Positions 43,925 to 55,160 of a DNA stretch of 64,000 nucleotides are shown one piece after another (within the stretch, counting starts at the first letter, position 1; each line of letters starts with the position of its first letter). Below the pieces are notes generated by a model, which saw nothing but the letters and a program-made list of their open reading frames with translations, was not told the origin of the DNA and made no database searches. The stretch spans positions 1,674,001 through 1,738,000 of the forward strand of contig JAHDVF020001564.1 in NCBI GenBank assembly GCA_022606425.2, read 5' to 3'. Source of the stretch: Lepidostoma basale. Lineage: Eukaryota; Arthropoda; Insecta; Trichoptera; Lepidostomatidae. The position numbers and the translations under genes are program-made.

Positions 43925-44395
43925 AAATAATTCTTTATAACATCTGTCAAAATTGGTCATATTTGTAAACAATTTTATAATTCGAGTATTTTAAATATAA
44001 TATCTTTAAAATAGGACTGAGGAAGGACCGGGTCGTCCGTAACATGTAGGATATAATTTTTTTTTTTTAAGTTAGTTTTGTATATACAAAGTACATAAAA
44101 AAGAAAAAGACAAATTAAACATCTAAAACATAAAGTATGGCGAATATAGATGTAATTATATTTATTCAAATATAAATCCACCACACAAAGTGAAAGCGAA
44201 TATAGAAGAAATTTTGACACAATTCTTCAAGAAATTAAAAATTATAAATATAACAAATATCTCTTTGTTGAATGTTACTAATATTTGTAGACAAATACTG
44301 GATTTTACCCATTGCGGGTTAATCATTTTTAAGGATTGGTTGTATCTCAATAGAGACGAAGATGTCAATTTTTTTTTTTGAGACAATATGATGGT
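43925..44395 (+). repeat. PLE-F2 copy with degraded hammerhead-like motif and YLNRDED block
   Basis: 43997-44058 has CTGAGGA, A, GGAC/GTCC stem, then GTAA in place of GAAA, and ACATGTA. Further on, the plus strand encodes FKDWLYLNRDEDVN (44330-44371). Similar to 54837-55160. Confidence 0.55.
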
Positions 44396-44533
44396 CGAGG
44401 TGTTATCTCTTTGTTGTTTGTATCGTTAGGGTATTCGCGAACAAGGTCTATCTTAGTTGCCACCTCCTTTAGGAGACAGGAGAACTTCCAAGAACTTCTG
44501 GGCGGGAATTTGGAGCATAATATTCGCATTATT

Positions 44534-45225
44534 TTAAGTCTTCTTCTTTTTCTTCCTTATTGTAGACCTATGTGGTCTGTTCTCCAGAGTGTTGCTCCTC
44601 CTGTGAGGTAGATTCCCAGCTATCCTTCCATCTTTTAAGAGGTCTTCCACGAGGATGATTATGGCTGATGGACGACGGAGTTTGGTGGTGTCCATTCTTT
44701 GAACATGACCGTACCAGTCTCTTTTTTGCTGTCTGCTCCATTTTATAATATCCTCAACCTCACATATCTCTCTTATTCTGGTGTTCCTCACGCAATCTCT
44801 CAGTTTCTTCATTTCGGAAGTCCTCAAAACTTGTTTGGTTCTTACTGTGTCTGCCCTTGCTTCGATGCCATATGTTATCTTTGGTCTTACGCATGCTTTA
44901 TAGATTCTGATCTTACTCTTAATGGCCATGTCTTTGTTTTTCCATATTGTGGATTTTAGAGCCCCAGAGATTGCAGCTGCCTTGTTTACTTGGGCTTGTA
45001 TTTCTTCCCGCAGATCAGCTCCCCCCACCAGGTCTATGCCTAGATACTTGAAGGTCCTACCCTTGTCTAGGGGTGTATTTTCTATAACCAGTTTACATGT
45101 TTTGGGTGTTTTGGAAAAAGTCATACATTTTGTTTTTTCAATAGAGATCGTCATGTTGTGTTTCTTACAAGCGTGATTCAGCTATAATTATAGCGTCGTC
45201 TGCATAACAGACCACATTGACAATT
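44534..45225 (-). mobile_element. LINE-D, longest copy
   Basis: A 206-codon minus-strand frame (45154-44534): [84 protein letters not shown]. Reference copy for LINE-D. The reversed GAA tail is at 44542-44560. Confidence 0.85.
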
Positions 45226-45227
45226 TG

Positions 45228-45642
45228 TTTTAAGTCTTCTGCTTTATTTAGGACTGTGTCCTGTTATTTCTCGGAGCCTGTTCCTGGGATACAAATGTCC
45301 AACTGTCTCGCCATCTTTTAGGTGGTCTTCCTGCCTGTCAATTTCCTGTTGGTACTTTATTTGCGGCTATATTGATCACTCTTTCAGAACATGCTCTTTC
45401 CACATGATCTCTCCAGTAGCGTCTTCTCAGTCTTCCCTATCGCATGACATCTTCTACATTGCAGATCTTTCTTATTTCAGAATTTCTTATTTTTCTCAGA
45501 GTGTCGTTCCCACAACGGATGGGAGAGTCTTTATTTCTGTGGTTCTTAGGAGACTTTTTGTTCTGATGGTGTCAGCTCTCGTTTCTATTCCATATGTCAT
45601 TATAGGACGTACGCATGTCTTGTAGGTCTTGTTTTAAGTGTT
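45228..45642 (-). mobile_element. second LINE-D-type fragment
   Basis: The minus strand reads YGIETRADTIRTKSLLRTTEIK, NVEDVMR and PKRWRDSWTFV; its 3' end matches 18215 and 21440. It abuts the upstream end of the preceding copy. Confidence 0.65.
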
Positions 45643-46234
45643 TTTTTATTAATTTAATTAATAAAAATACTCGTATATACCAAGCTAAGTCGCGTTCTCT
45701 GTACACACCGCCTTCCGCCATGTTATTTTCCATTTTGAATTTATCCCGCGGACACCGCTAATTTAATGTGACCAGAAACTACATATTGTGAGTCCCTCGA
45801 AATAGTATCATCTCTTCGCTTCAAAACAAAGCGGCGTAATAAAGTTGACCTAATCTCAGCGCCCGCTCCAAGAGAATCGAGAATTTCGATCGTACAGCAC
45901 ATAAAATTGTGGCGAATGCTGCGAGTCGACTATACCGCTTTTCCGTTTGTGTATATTTTGTAAATTTTCATGATATGTCTTGGTAAATATAATGTTCCAC
46001 TACCATATGTTTTGAAGTCAATCCACGTATTTTATTGGCATCGTAAAATTTTAAAACCTAGATATTTCAACAGTGTTTGATCTATAAATTTTCATTCTAA
46101 ATAAATTTATTAAAACAAGATCAAAATGTTGCGCGTCCCTTTGACCTATATGGACAGTCGACAGTTCTTCAAAGAGCCAGAGCTGATAGATAATTGTTGA
46201 TCAGTATAAAAGCCTGTATGGTGTCATATGAACC
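45643..46234. other. no recognised gene
   Basis: Mixed composition, no repeat family assigned. Confidence 0.3.
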
Positions 46235-46570
46235 CCTTTATAACTCAGGAAATTGAAAAACTTTGTTTAATCCACTATTTAATAAAAAAATATTTAAAAA
46301 AACACGACATGTTTCGGAGGATACCTCCATCTTCAGGTGTAAAAATATAATAAAAACTAAACAAAGAAAAACTAATAAAAAGCGCATTTAAAATTCGATA
46401 CAATAATTCAAATTTAAAAATTAACCTGTGCTATTTTTTATAAGTAGTTACTAACATATTTTTTTAACAGTAAGAACTAATTAATAATATAAAATAATAA
46501 AAATATATGATGATAATGTAAAAAAAAATTGTAATATAGAAAAAACATACATTTGAAAATACATAATTTA
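46235..46570 (-). repeat. PLE-F3 repeat copy
   Basis: Complement of the 39070-39215 block with additional upstream sequence. Contains the best-formed F3 hammerhead-like motif. Confidence 0.55.
46300..46342 (-). ncRNA. hammerhead-ribozyme-like motif (F3)
   Basis: Minus strand: stem I ACAC (46340-46337) pairs with GTGT (46305-46302). CTGAAGA at 46336-46330, T, perfect GGAGG/CCTCC stem around TAT, GAAA at 46315-46312, palindrome ACATGT, and GTC cleavage triplet with C at 46306. Confidence 0.55.
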
Positions 46571-46599
46571 TATAGAAATTAATAAATGATTAATTTGCA

Positions 46600-46882
46600 T
46601 TTGATTGGGAATGGGTGCTTGGGAGATTAAATGTAGACAAAGTCTATATAACTCTTCAGTCAGAAGCAGGTTCGAGGGAGGTGCCATGATATGGAGTCCT
46701 CATGAGGCTCAGTATTCTCTCTTGTTGGAGAGGGTTCAAAAAAAATTCTTGAGAGCCCTCTTCACGAGAGAGTACGAGGTATATCCTTGGCTTTATCCAA
46801 CGGCATTTCTCTTGGGTATGCTGGTGTATAACTCCCTCGAACTGAGGAGGGAAGGATTAATGGCAACATTTTGATTTGATTA
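46600..46882 (+). mobile_element. LINE-C fragment
   Basis: AMIWSPHEAQYSLLLERVQKKFLRALFTREYEVYPWLYPTAFLLGML in one frame; TTTTGATTTGATT follows directly, so the element is internally deleted to its tail. Confidence 0.75.
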
Positions 46883-46914
46883 GAAACGAAAAACTACGAA
46901 TAAAATAAAAACAT

Positions 46915-47110
46915 TTAAAAAAGAGCGAAGAAGAAATAATGGACACCACCAAAAACCCCTTTAATGCCCTATATAATCAGCCTGACGAGATTCAGCCTCA
47001 TGTAAGACTTCCTAAAAGATAGAAGGATTGCTGGGAATCCACCTCACAAGAGGAAAAACCCTATTGTAGAGATGTAGAAGAGCTTAAGAAGGAAGAAGTA
47101 GAAAAATAAT
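46915..47110 (+). mobile_element. LINE-D 3' scrap
   Basis: NNGHHQKPL... and a GWDGWLGIHLTRG-type region ending AAGGAAGAAGTAG, strongly degraded. Confidence 0.45.
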
Positions 47111-47464
47111 AATTTAAAATAATAATGTTCGAAGATAGTTCCAGTAATTGAAAAAATATTTATGGTAATCACTGACAGAAAAAGTCCTTTAAATAAACCT
47201 AACCGAAGTCATAATATAAAGCCCCAGTTTAGACACTCCTCCATTCTCCACGTGACCCGAGTCAAACTTTATGACGGGGGTGACATGTGACATCATTTTT
47301 TCACCACCGCGTGTCATCTTTTGACAGATGACAATCGTTGAATCCATGTAGTGATATTTTGGGAACACATTACTTTAATTTATCAAAGCAGCAGTATTTA
47401 TTTCCAGAAACACATCAATATATAAAATATCAATTCGAACAGCACATTAGATAAAAAAAATTAA
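47111..47464. other. no recognised gene
   Basis: GC-richer near 47220-47330; no repeat or motif assigned. Confidence 0.3.
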
Positions 47465-47466
47465 AT

Positions 47467-48465
47467 AACTAACGATAACGCCGTCTAACCGAAGGGATAG
47501 GCAGTAATGGACTACCATACTTTTTTTCCTGACATACTTATCTCCCTTCCTCAACATTCATACATCGTGTCATGTCATCTTATGTGGCTGACATTCAATA
47601 TTTGATTTATTTAATCGTACCACGATTTCCTCGGTCTTCCTCTATTTCTGGTTCCATTTACATCGTTAACATATATTTTTTTACCATCCTTTCTTCATTT
47701 ATTCTTTCCGTATCTCCAAGCCATCTTAATGATCCTCTTATTATTTTGTTCATAACACCACCATTCGCACCGCATTCACTTCTTATATTTTCATTCGACA
47801 CACAGAGTATCCACACATTCGTCTAAGAGATCTCATTTCTACTGCATTTATTCTACTTTCATCCTTATTTTGCCAGTCCATGCTTAGCTTCCATACATAA
47901 GGGTCGGTAGAAGAACACCATTGTGCACTGCCATTTTAGATTTTTTGGATAGGTTTTTGGTTGCGATGACAACTTTAAGTGCACCATTCACTTTGTTGCC
48001 TGCCCCAACCGTTCTTTCAATATCCCTCTCCACTCGCCCATCTCTTTTAAACATACTATCTAAATACACAAACTCATCTACTTGCTCCAAATTTTCACCA
48101 GAGTGTCAGAATCAATGGAGATCTTACCGCCTGGTTTGATATCAATAAAGGTGTCAAACAGGGTTGCGTAATGTCCCCGTGGTTATTTAATCTATATATG
48201 AACAAGGGTATGAAAGGGTTGGATGTAGGTGCCAAAATGAGCGGAGTGTCAGTAAGCTGTCTCATGTATGCGGATGACGCTGTCTTACTTGCAGACAACG
48301 AGCTTGAACTACAAGTCCTGGTGAATTGTATGTATGAAATATGCATGAGAAATGATCAGATGATGAATGTTAATAAGTCCAAGGTAATGATTTTTGAAAA
48401 GGAAGAAATCATGACAGTCTGCAACATTAGAGTGAATGGTGAAAACAATATGTTTCTGACTTAAA
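47467..48465 (-). mobile_element. LINE-A with inverted 5' segment (twin-priming structure)
   Basis: 48100-47467 (minus) runs from LEQVDEFVYLDSMF to the 3' tail. 48101-48465 (plus) runs from the SVRINGDL region through QGCVMSPWLFNLYM and YADDAVLLA to VNGEN. The two parts meet in opposite orientation, yet their element coordinates are contiguous at NGEN/LEQ, as expected for one insertion with an inverted 5' part. Confidence 0.7.
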
Positions 48466-48999
48466 TTAATAAAGGGCTAAATGGAGTATACATTGAATAT
48501 TTAGATACCTGTATATTGAGAGATTGTATGTATGTTGATATAGAAGAGGTTGGTGTTACATTCTCGCTGCAGACCGCTTCGGAGAAACGGCGTGATGATT
48601 AGTACGTTTGTTAGTTAGTCTGGTCTGCATGAATGCGAGCTGATTCCTCACTCCCACGTCAACCAACGTATTCATTATTCCAGCAAGCGAAATAATGTTC
48701 TCTCTCCGTTAGACGGGATCCTTCCTTGAAACATAATAATTATAATGCATTTAGAAACTAATTTATAACATGTTTCCTTGATGTGGTTCAGACGACAGGG
48801 GTACTCAACCGTTACACAAGAATGATCTATTATTTAAAGATATAAAATATCATTCTTGTGTAACGGTTAAGTTTTTTTTTGACGGTTAATAGATCTATGA
48901 AGATATTAAATTTTCAAAATTGATAATTTATTAAGATAAATAATAAATTTTCTTCTATTTGTGTTGTAGATGCTTTACCTCTCTTTTTCTTTTTTATAT
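48466..48999. other. LINE-A tail scrap, 20-bp inverted repeat and unassigned sequence
   Basis: 48550-48622 is a degraded LINE-A 3' end (GGCGTGATGATTAG). 48807-48826 and 48849-48868 form a perfect 20-bp inverted repeat with a 22-base loop. 48950-49010 resembles PLE-F2 on the minus strand. Confidence 0.4.
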
Positions 49000-49009
49000 A
49001 CTTTCGAAA

Positions 49010-49125
49010 AGGCGAAAAGAGAAGGATGGAGTGCCGCATCAGTAAAAGTGTGACAGTCCATTCTTTCTGCCTACCCTTTCGGGGAGACGGCGTGATGGTT
49101 AGTTAGTTAGTTTTTAGTTAGTTAT
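49010..49125 (+). mobile_element. NA-A retroposon 3' part
   Basis: GCGAAAAGAGAAGGATGGAG, then GTGTGACAGTCC and the LINE-A 3' end with GTTA tail. Confidence 0.65.
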
Positions 49126-49365
49126 ATACTTTCGACGAGTTTTATTACCAATCCATACATCATCAATGATGTATGGAAGTGAATCATGGGACTGTTAGAG
49201 TAAGGATGATATCAAATTTCTCCATTTACATCTTTCTCCTTAAATACCCTTTCTACTTTTAGTCTTCTAAGCTCTCATTCTTAATAATATTTTCAACGCA
49301 AATTAATCAATTATTATAATATCTAGACAAAATATGTATTTTCAAATGTATGTTTTCTTCCATGT

Positions 49366-50162
49366 ATGTTTTCTTCCTTAGTGTCAAGGATGTATGAGGC
49401 ATGCAAAAATAGTGACTTGGTGATGAATGTGTCTAAATCTAAAGTGATGGTTTTCGTGAAAGAAGAATGTATGACGATTTGTGATATAAGTGCGATGGGC
49501 GAGAAATTGGAGCAAGTTACTGAATATCTGGGAAGCATGTTTACAAGGGACGAAAAAATGGAGAAAGACATCGAAAGGAGGGTTGGTGCTGGGAATAAAA
49601 TAAATGGCGCACTCAAAGTCATTACTGCAAATAGAAATATATCCACAGAAGCAAAGATGGCAGTACACAATGGAGTTCTAGTGCCAACCCTCATGTATGG
49701 AAGTGAAGCTTGGAGCTGGCAAAAGAAGGATGAAAGCAGGATAAACGCCGTAGAAATGAGATCACTGAGAAGAATGTGCAGGAAAACGTTGTATGATAGA
49801 ATACCGAACGATGAAATAAGAAAGAAATGTAAGGCAGATGACTGCATCATGAATAAAATTAAAAAAGGATCCCTGAGGTGGTTCGGACATATGGAACGAA
49901 TGGATGTGAGTAGAATGGTTAAAAAGTTGTACACAAGCAGCGTGAGTGGGAAAAGAAGCCGAGGACGACCGAGGAAAACCAAATTAATCAATTACTAAAA
50001 GGCAGCCACATTCGAAGTCGGAACAATCGACGTGCGTGCATGGTAAGATGTATGGATGTAGAGGAAGCTCGAGAGGTATGCCAGGACAGGCCAGTGTGGC
50101 GATCCATCCTCTCTGCCTACCCCTCCGGGGAAATGGCGTGATGGTTAGTTAGTTAGTTAGTT
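49366..50162 (+). mobile_element. LINE-A subfamily copy with 210-codon frame
   Basis: Frame 49366-49998 covers MYEACKNSDLVMNVSKSKVMVF, YLGSMFTRDEKMEKDIERR, LMYGSEAWSWQKKDESRINAVE and LRWFGHMERMD; a frameshift at the GRPRKT block precedes the C-terminus. Ends GGTTAGTTAGTTAGTTAG. Confidence 0.82.
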
Positions 50163-50254
50163 GTTTTCTTCCAAATTACATTGTTACATTATCACTTATA
50201 ATTATTATGTATTATTACTGTTAAAAATGAATTTTATTTTAAAAATAATTATTA

Positions 50255-50582
50255 GTACATAAAGCAATTAGTGACGAACACAGAAGTCCTGAATCGTGCA
50301 GGAGTAAATAGAGAGCTGCTGACATTGATCAAAGTCCGCAAGATTTCATATCTGGGTCACGTTCTACGAGGAGAGAAATATCGCCTGCTGCATCTGATTT
50401 TGAAGGGAAGATTGGAGGGCCACAGGGGGCAGGGAGAAGGCGGATCTCTTGTCTGCGCAATGTGAGGGAATGGACGGGAATCGAAACTGTGGAGGAGCTA
50501 TTCCGGACAGCGCAGGATAGGGAAGAGTTTACCAAAGTGATCGCCAACGTCGGGGGGACCTGACAGGGCACTTTAAGTAGAA
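50255..50582 (+). mobile_element. RTE-C C-terminal fragment
   Basis: VTNTEVLNRAGVNRELLTLIKVRKISYLGHVLRGEKYRLLHLIL; after a frameshift LRNVREWTGIETVEELFRTAQDREEF and VIANVGGT, stop. Confidence 0.8.
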
Positions 50583-50589
50583 GAAGAAA

Positions 50590-50800
50590 GCAATTAGTCC
50601 AAGTTATTATTTTTTTATTTCAAATGTGTTGTACTTTTGTATTGTATCGATTTTATATGCCCTTTAATAAGTCTTTCATTGTTTAGTTTTTTGTTATATG
50701 TTGCACCTGAACATGGAGGTCTCCTCCGAAACATGTTATGATATTTAATATTAAAGTGGATAATGAACAACGTTATATTTTTATTTCCAAAATGTATAAC
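50590..50800 (+). repeat. PLE-F3 terminal repeat copy
   Basis: CACCTGAACATGGAGGTCTCC, then CTCCGAAACATGTT: stem and palindrome preserved, core box changed at G8 (CTGAACA). Confidence 0.5.
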
Positions 50801-51389
50801 ATAAAATATTAACAACTAATCAAAATAGGTTTTCTACCCCTGCCCCCTAACTCAGAGCTTTCAGTGAATGCAGAGCTTTGACATCCCGGCTGAAATGTGA
50901 CATTCATATATCATAATTCCGGCATGTTGTGATGCTTTCGAAATGCACCCAGATTTCAACGCGGATAACCACTAAAACAAAGACACGACATAAAAGAAGC
51001 AATTCAGCCTTCAAGCCAATAAAATCTACCATCAAAATAAAAAATACACTTTTACAAATTTTCACAAACCTATTAAATGTACAGAAATAATTTTCGGTGT
51101 TCGGAGTAAAAAGGCTTGTTATTTTTGTATCATTATTATTTTAGGTGGGTTTATTAATAAGTATTTTTATTGTAGTGTCTCGTGTTTTTGATAATTGGTA
51201 TAGCGTTTTCCTTAATGATCACGGCTAAATTTTTTAATTGGGGAAAGGAAGTACATAAAAACCGTCAGTATATAAAAGTATAAATATGCACAGGGAGTTT
51301 CCAAAATACGTAGATATGAGTGAACGATTAAGGTCATTTCTTTCTTTTTGTTATTCTCCACTTTTGAGTAGTGTCGGCACTCCTAATAT
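50801..51389. other. no recognised gene
   Basis: No element family assigned. Confidence 0.3.
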
Positions 51390-51595
51390 CAATCTTCTTT
51401 TTCTTCTTCCTCGTTGTGGATTTATGTGGTCTGTTCTCTAGAGTGTTGCTCCTCCTGTGAGATAGACTCCCAGCTGTCCTTCCATTTTTCAAGAGGTCTT
51501 CCACGAGGACGAGTCCCATGAGGCTGATTATGTAGTTCAATATAGGGTAGTCTGGTGGTGTCCATTCTTTAAACATGACTGTACCAGTCCCTTTT
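51390..51595 (-). mobile_element. LINE-D 3' fragment
   Basis: Reversed GAA tail at 51391-51407; the minus strand gives VEDLLKNGRTAGSLSHRRSNTLENRPHKS and MFKEWTPPDYP. Confidence 0.7.
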
Positions 51596-52225
51596 CAGAT
51601 CATATCAATCAATCAAATCAAATCAGATTATTTTCTCAATTGATATTACAAACAACCATTATAGTTAAAGTTTATTGAGAACAGGTTAAACATAAAAAAT
51701 ATATATAATACCGGGAACGCATGAGAGATGGTTCCACATTAGGAATACATAATACTTTCCAATGTCAAGATTATCTGTCTTCTGAACGTACTTTCACGAG
51801 TATAAAAGACGTCGATCTCTGAAGCGATCATGTTCAGCAATTTGATTGCTCTCCCCACCGGCATCACCAGAGGCAGGTTGGTTCTGCATGTTGGGAGATA
51901 AAACAGTTTGTGCTGATCCTGTCAAAGATAACCATCATGAACATAAAGATGGATACCCTCCAAGATGACGGAATTCTCAAAGAATCCCCTGATAAGTATG
52001 GAGATATTGGTAAGTGTGAATCCATTATGTGTAGATTATTGGTCCCCAGCATGCCCAAGAGGAATGCAGTGGGATAAAGCCACGGATAGCTACCAAACTC
52101 CCTCATGTAGAGATATCTCAGAAATATTTTCTGAACCCTCTCTAACATGAGCAAGTATCTCGCCTCGTGGGGACTCCATATCACCGAACACACTGGAGCC
52201 AGCTCCAGACCAATGAGTTATACGG
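51596..52225 (-). mobile_element. LINE-C fragment with GATTT tail
   Basis: Tail at 51605-51630; the minus strand 52193-51864 gives VIWSPHEARYLLMLERVQKIFLRYLYMREFGSYPWLYP. Its tail abuts or interrupts the LINE-D copy. Confidence 0.75.
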
Positions 52226-52259
52226 TATTCGCAAATCATAGAAATTCCTGAAAACTCTA

Positions 52260-52392
52260 TCAGTTCAAAGAATAAATCGATGTTTGAATTTTGAGGAAGC
52301 TAGAGAAGTATGTCAAGAATGAACAGCATGGCGGTCCTTTATCTCTGCCTACCTCTTCGAGGAGATACATGATGGTTAGTTAGTTAATTATT
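52260..52392 (+). mobile_element. LINE-A 3' end
   Basis: RINRCLNFEEAREVCQE to a disrupted stop and GGTTAGTTAGTTAATT. Confidence 0.6.
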
Positions 52393-52914
52393 TTCGTACC
52401 AGTAATTCAAACAGTGTAAGAAGTTTGAAGAAGATTTTTTCTAGAGAATACATGGTACAATGAAATAAATTCTGATGCAAGAGCGAATATTTTTTTTTGC
52501 AACATTGCCAAGCAAATTCAAAAATTGTGTCACTAGTTTTGGAACCCCCGGTACGTCGCTAATGAACAGATTGACGACAGGGGCGTAGAATAAATTTTTT
52601 TCTCGGAATTTTTTTATTAACTTGAAATGAAAGGAAAAAGCCGCTCCGTTACTTTTTAACATTATTATGATTAATTGCACGCTGTTTTCAAGAATTGCGA
52701 CAATATGATAAAGATAAGAGAATTCAGACGATCACAATAGTTCTTGTCTGTCTGGAACTGATATTGCCTTAGTTTCACAGAAACCAGGCAGAAGATAAAA
52801 GAACGCAAGCATGTCGATTGTGCTGTTTACGTACGAATTGGGCTCATTTGATCAAACCGTGTTTTTATCTGTCTTCCTCGACTTTTAACTCCGACTTACA
52901 TTGCTTTTCCAACA
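52393..52914. other. no recognised gene
   Basis: A 79-codon minus-strand frame (52680-52441) is unidentified. Confidence 0.3.
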
Positions 52915-52916
52915 TT

Positions 52917-52998
52917 TTATTTGTATACAACAGATCGTTTGAACCCAATTACTGTGTACTTTTTTTTAAAACTATGATATTAATTCCCATGACATGTG
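52917..52998 (-). mobile_element. SINE 3' part
   Basis: TTGTATACAACAGATCG, CCCAATTACTG and CATGACATGTGA match the 3' end of the tRNA-derived SINE; truncated where the LINE-A subfamily begins. Confidence 0.65.
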
Positions 52999-52999
52999 A

Positions 53000-53655
53000 G
53001 TAAAATTAAAAAAGATCCCAGATATGGTTTGGACATATGGAACGAATGGACGAAAGAAACATGGTTAAAATGTTGTACAAGCAGTGTGAGTGGAAAGAGA
53101 TGCCGAGAAAAACCAAGGAAAGCATGGCATGGCATGATCTTTGGTGATGCCAGTAGGAAGAGCAATTCAGACGCTGAATTTAATCATCTCGGATTTGGAC
53201 ATTTTCAGTGTCAGTGAGGCAGTATTCATAAAAAAAATATTGCAAATTCTGGAAAGAGAGAAGGAGACTGACGTCGACATATTTGGATTCCTTCTGATAT
53301 GTATAATTTTTTTGGTCTCATGTTGTTTTGTTTTATTTTGTCTTTGTAATACCGTTTTGTGTCCAAATGAGTCGCCTAAATGTTTTATCGTTTGTAATGT
53401 CTCATTTGTGTATAATGTATAAATAAATAAATAAACAAATATATAAATAAATAATTAATTAAAAAACAAATGAATAAATAAACAAATAAATGAATAAATA
53501 AATGACCAAATTAATCAAATACTGAAAGGCGGCATGTTACGATGTACTCGTATAAATGTGGAGGAAGCTTGAGAGGTGTGTCAGGATAGAACCGTATGGC
53601 GGTTTATCCTCTCTGCCTACTAAACTAAATGGTGTGATGATTAGTTAGTTAGTTT
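53000..53655 (+). mobile_element. LINE-A subfamily copy interrupted by LINE-C2
   Basis: 53000-53137 encodes KIKKDPRYGLDIWNEWTKE and CREKPRKAWH (shifted). LINE-A resumes at 53503 with CCAAATTAATCAAATACTG and continues to the GTTA tail at 53655. Confidence 0.7.
53138..53502 (+). mobile_element. LINE-C2 3' end with AAATA tail, nested in LINE-A
   Basis: VMPVGRAIQTLNLIISDLDIFSVSEAVFIKK and a 3' UTR matching 22020-22200, ending in (AATAAATA)n. It separates two adjoining parts of one LINE-A copy. Confidence 0.75.
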
Positions 53656-53689
53656 AATTATAATTTTAAAAAAATGTTAGGAGCGTCAG

Positions 53690-54397
53690 ATCGAAGCGGA
53701 CGACAGAGTAGGCTGACTTTTCGTGCACAAATCTAGAGAATTTTTGACATTGCACTGAGGATGTTGGGTTTCATCATTTGAACCCAATGTGCTCAGAGTC
53801 CTATGCAACGCGTTGGTTCGGAGTAGACTCGAAAGTGGTTCTGTGATATGGAGTCCTCACGAGGCGAGATATTCCGTTATGCTGGAGAGGGTTCAGAAAA
53901 AATGGTAGTTATACGTGGCTCTATCCCACGGCATTTCTTTAAGGAATGCTCGGAACCAATTCTTTACAGCTTCGAAGAAATGGTCATCTCATAACCCATT
54001 TCTTTAAATTAATCGGGGGATATTTCGAGAACTCGGCCGTGCTAGAGGGTGTTTGTCTTTTTGTCCCTGATAGATTTCTCCGACACAGCACAGATTGTTT
54101 TACCTACCGGTCACCAGAACCAATCTGCCTCTGGTGACACCGGTGGGAAGAGCAATTAGTCTGCTGGACGCGGTATCCTCGAAGATCGACGTCTTTCATA
54201 TTAGTGAAGGTACGTTCAGGGGACAAATACTCTTGACTTTAGAAAGTATCTTGTCTTCCTAATGTCGAACCATCTCTAATGCGTTCCTGGTATTATGTTG
54301 TATTTTTATAATATTTTACCTGTACTCAATAGATGCCTTAAACATTTTGCGGTTTGTAATGTCTTTTGAGTTAATAAACTGATTTGATTTGATTTGA
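53690..54397 (+). mobile_element. LINE-C copy with GATTT tail
   Basis: SVIWSPHEARYSVMLERVQKKW..., LQLRRNGHLITHFFKLIGGYFENSAVLEGVCLFVPDRF and, after a shift, TPVGRAISLLDAVSSKIDVF; 3' UTR and TTGATTTGATTTG tail. Confidence 0.8.
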
Positions 54398-54399
54398 CA

Positions 54400-54836
54400 G
54401 AAGGAGTTGGAGGCTAAGGTTCGATATGGACTGTAGGGCCATCGAAGAAGATGAAGAAGAAGATAATAAATACTTTTAATGGTGAAAATTATAATAGAAT
54501 TTTGAAAGCCAACAGCTCTAGGCGAACAGTTAATAAAGCATCTTATTCAACACTATGAGAATAAATTAATTTTAATTGGACTTTTTTATAATGGAAATCT
54601 GGCTACGTCTCCACCTCGATTTCGTTTCAAATTTTCACAAAGAAAATGGCGAAAGGGATTTATTCTTATTTTCTTCTGGGCACAGCCGTCACAGACATCT
54701 TCAATGGAGGTGCAATCCAAAGAACAAAACGATAACGACAAACAGTTTTGCTATCAACTTATTTAAAGTTAAAGCATTAACATTGTGGAATTCCATAGTA
54801 ATATACTTTGAAAATTAAAAAAAAAAAAGTTTTTTT
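54400..54836. other. element 3' scrap, then unassigned sequence
   Basis: 54400-54470 (TTCGATATGGACTGTAGGGCC, GAAGAAG-rich tail) looks like a non-LTR 3' end. An 80-codon frame at 54576-54818 is unidentified. Confidence 0.35.
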
Positions 54837-55160
54837 TTGTATACAAATACTTGTAGACGACTACAGGATTTTTACCCATTACGGGTGTATAGTTTTTTAA
54901 GGAAGAATGTTTACAAATATTATCATTTTGACAGTTCTGTCAAAACTGATCATATTTGTAAACAATTTTATAATATTTTAAATATGTATCTTTATAATAT
55001 TACTGAGGAAGGAACGGTTGTCCGAAATATGTCTGATATGTAATTCTAATTTTTTTTATGTTAGTGTTGTATATACAAAGTATATTAAAAAGAAAAAGAA
55101 TAAATAAAACATCTACAACACAAAGTATGGCGAACATAGAAGAAAAAGTGTTGAAATGCT
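54837..55160 (+). repeat. PLE-F2 terminal repeat copy
   Basis: Shares TTGTAAACAATTTTATAATA, the hammerhead-like motif and GTATATACAAAGTA with 43925-44160. Confidence 0.55.
54990..55042 (+). ncRNA. hammerhead-ribozyme-like motif (F2), with six-pair stem I
   Basis: Stem I pairs 54997-55002 (ATATTA) with 55034-55039 (TGATAT). CTGAGGA at 55003-55009, A, stem GGA(A)C/GTCC, GAAA at 55024-55027, ATATGT self-pairing, C at 55033 as cleavage nucleotide. Confidence 0.55.
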
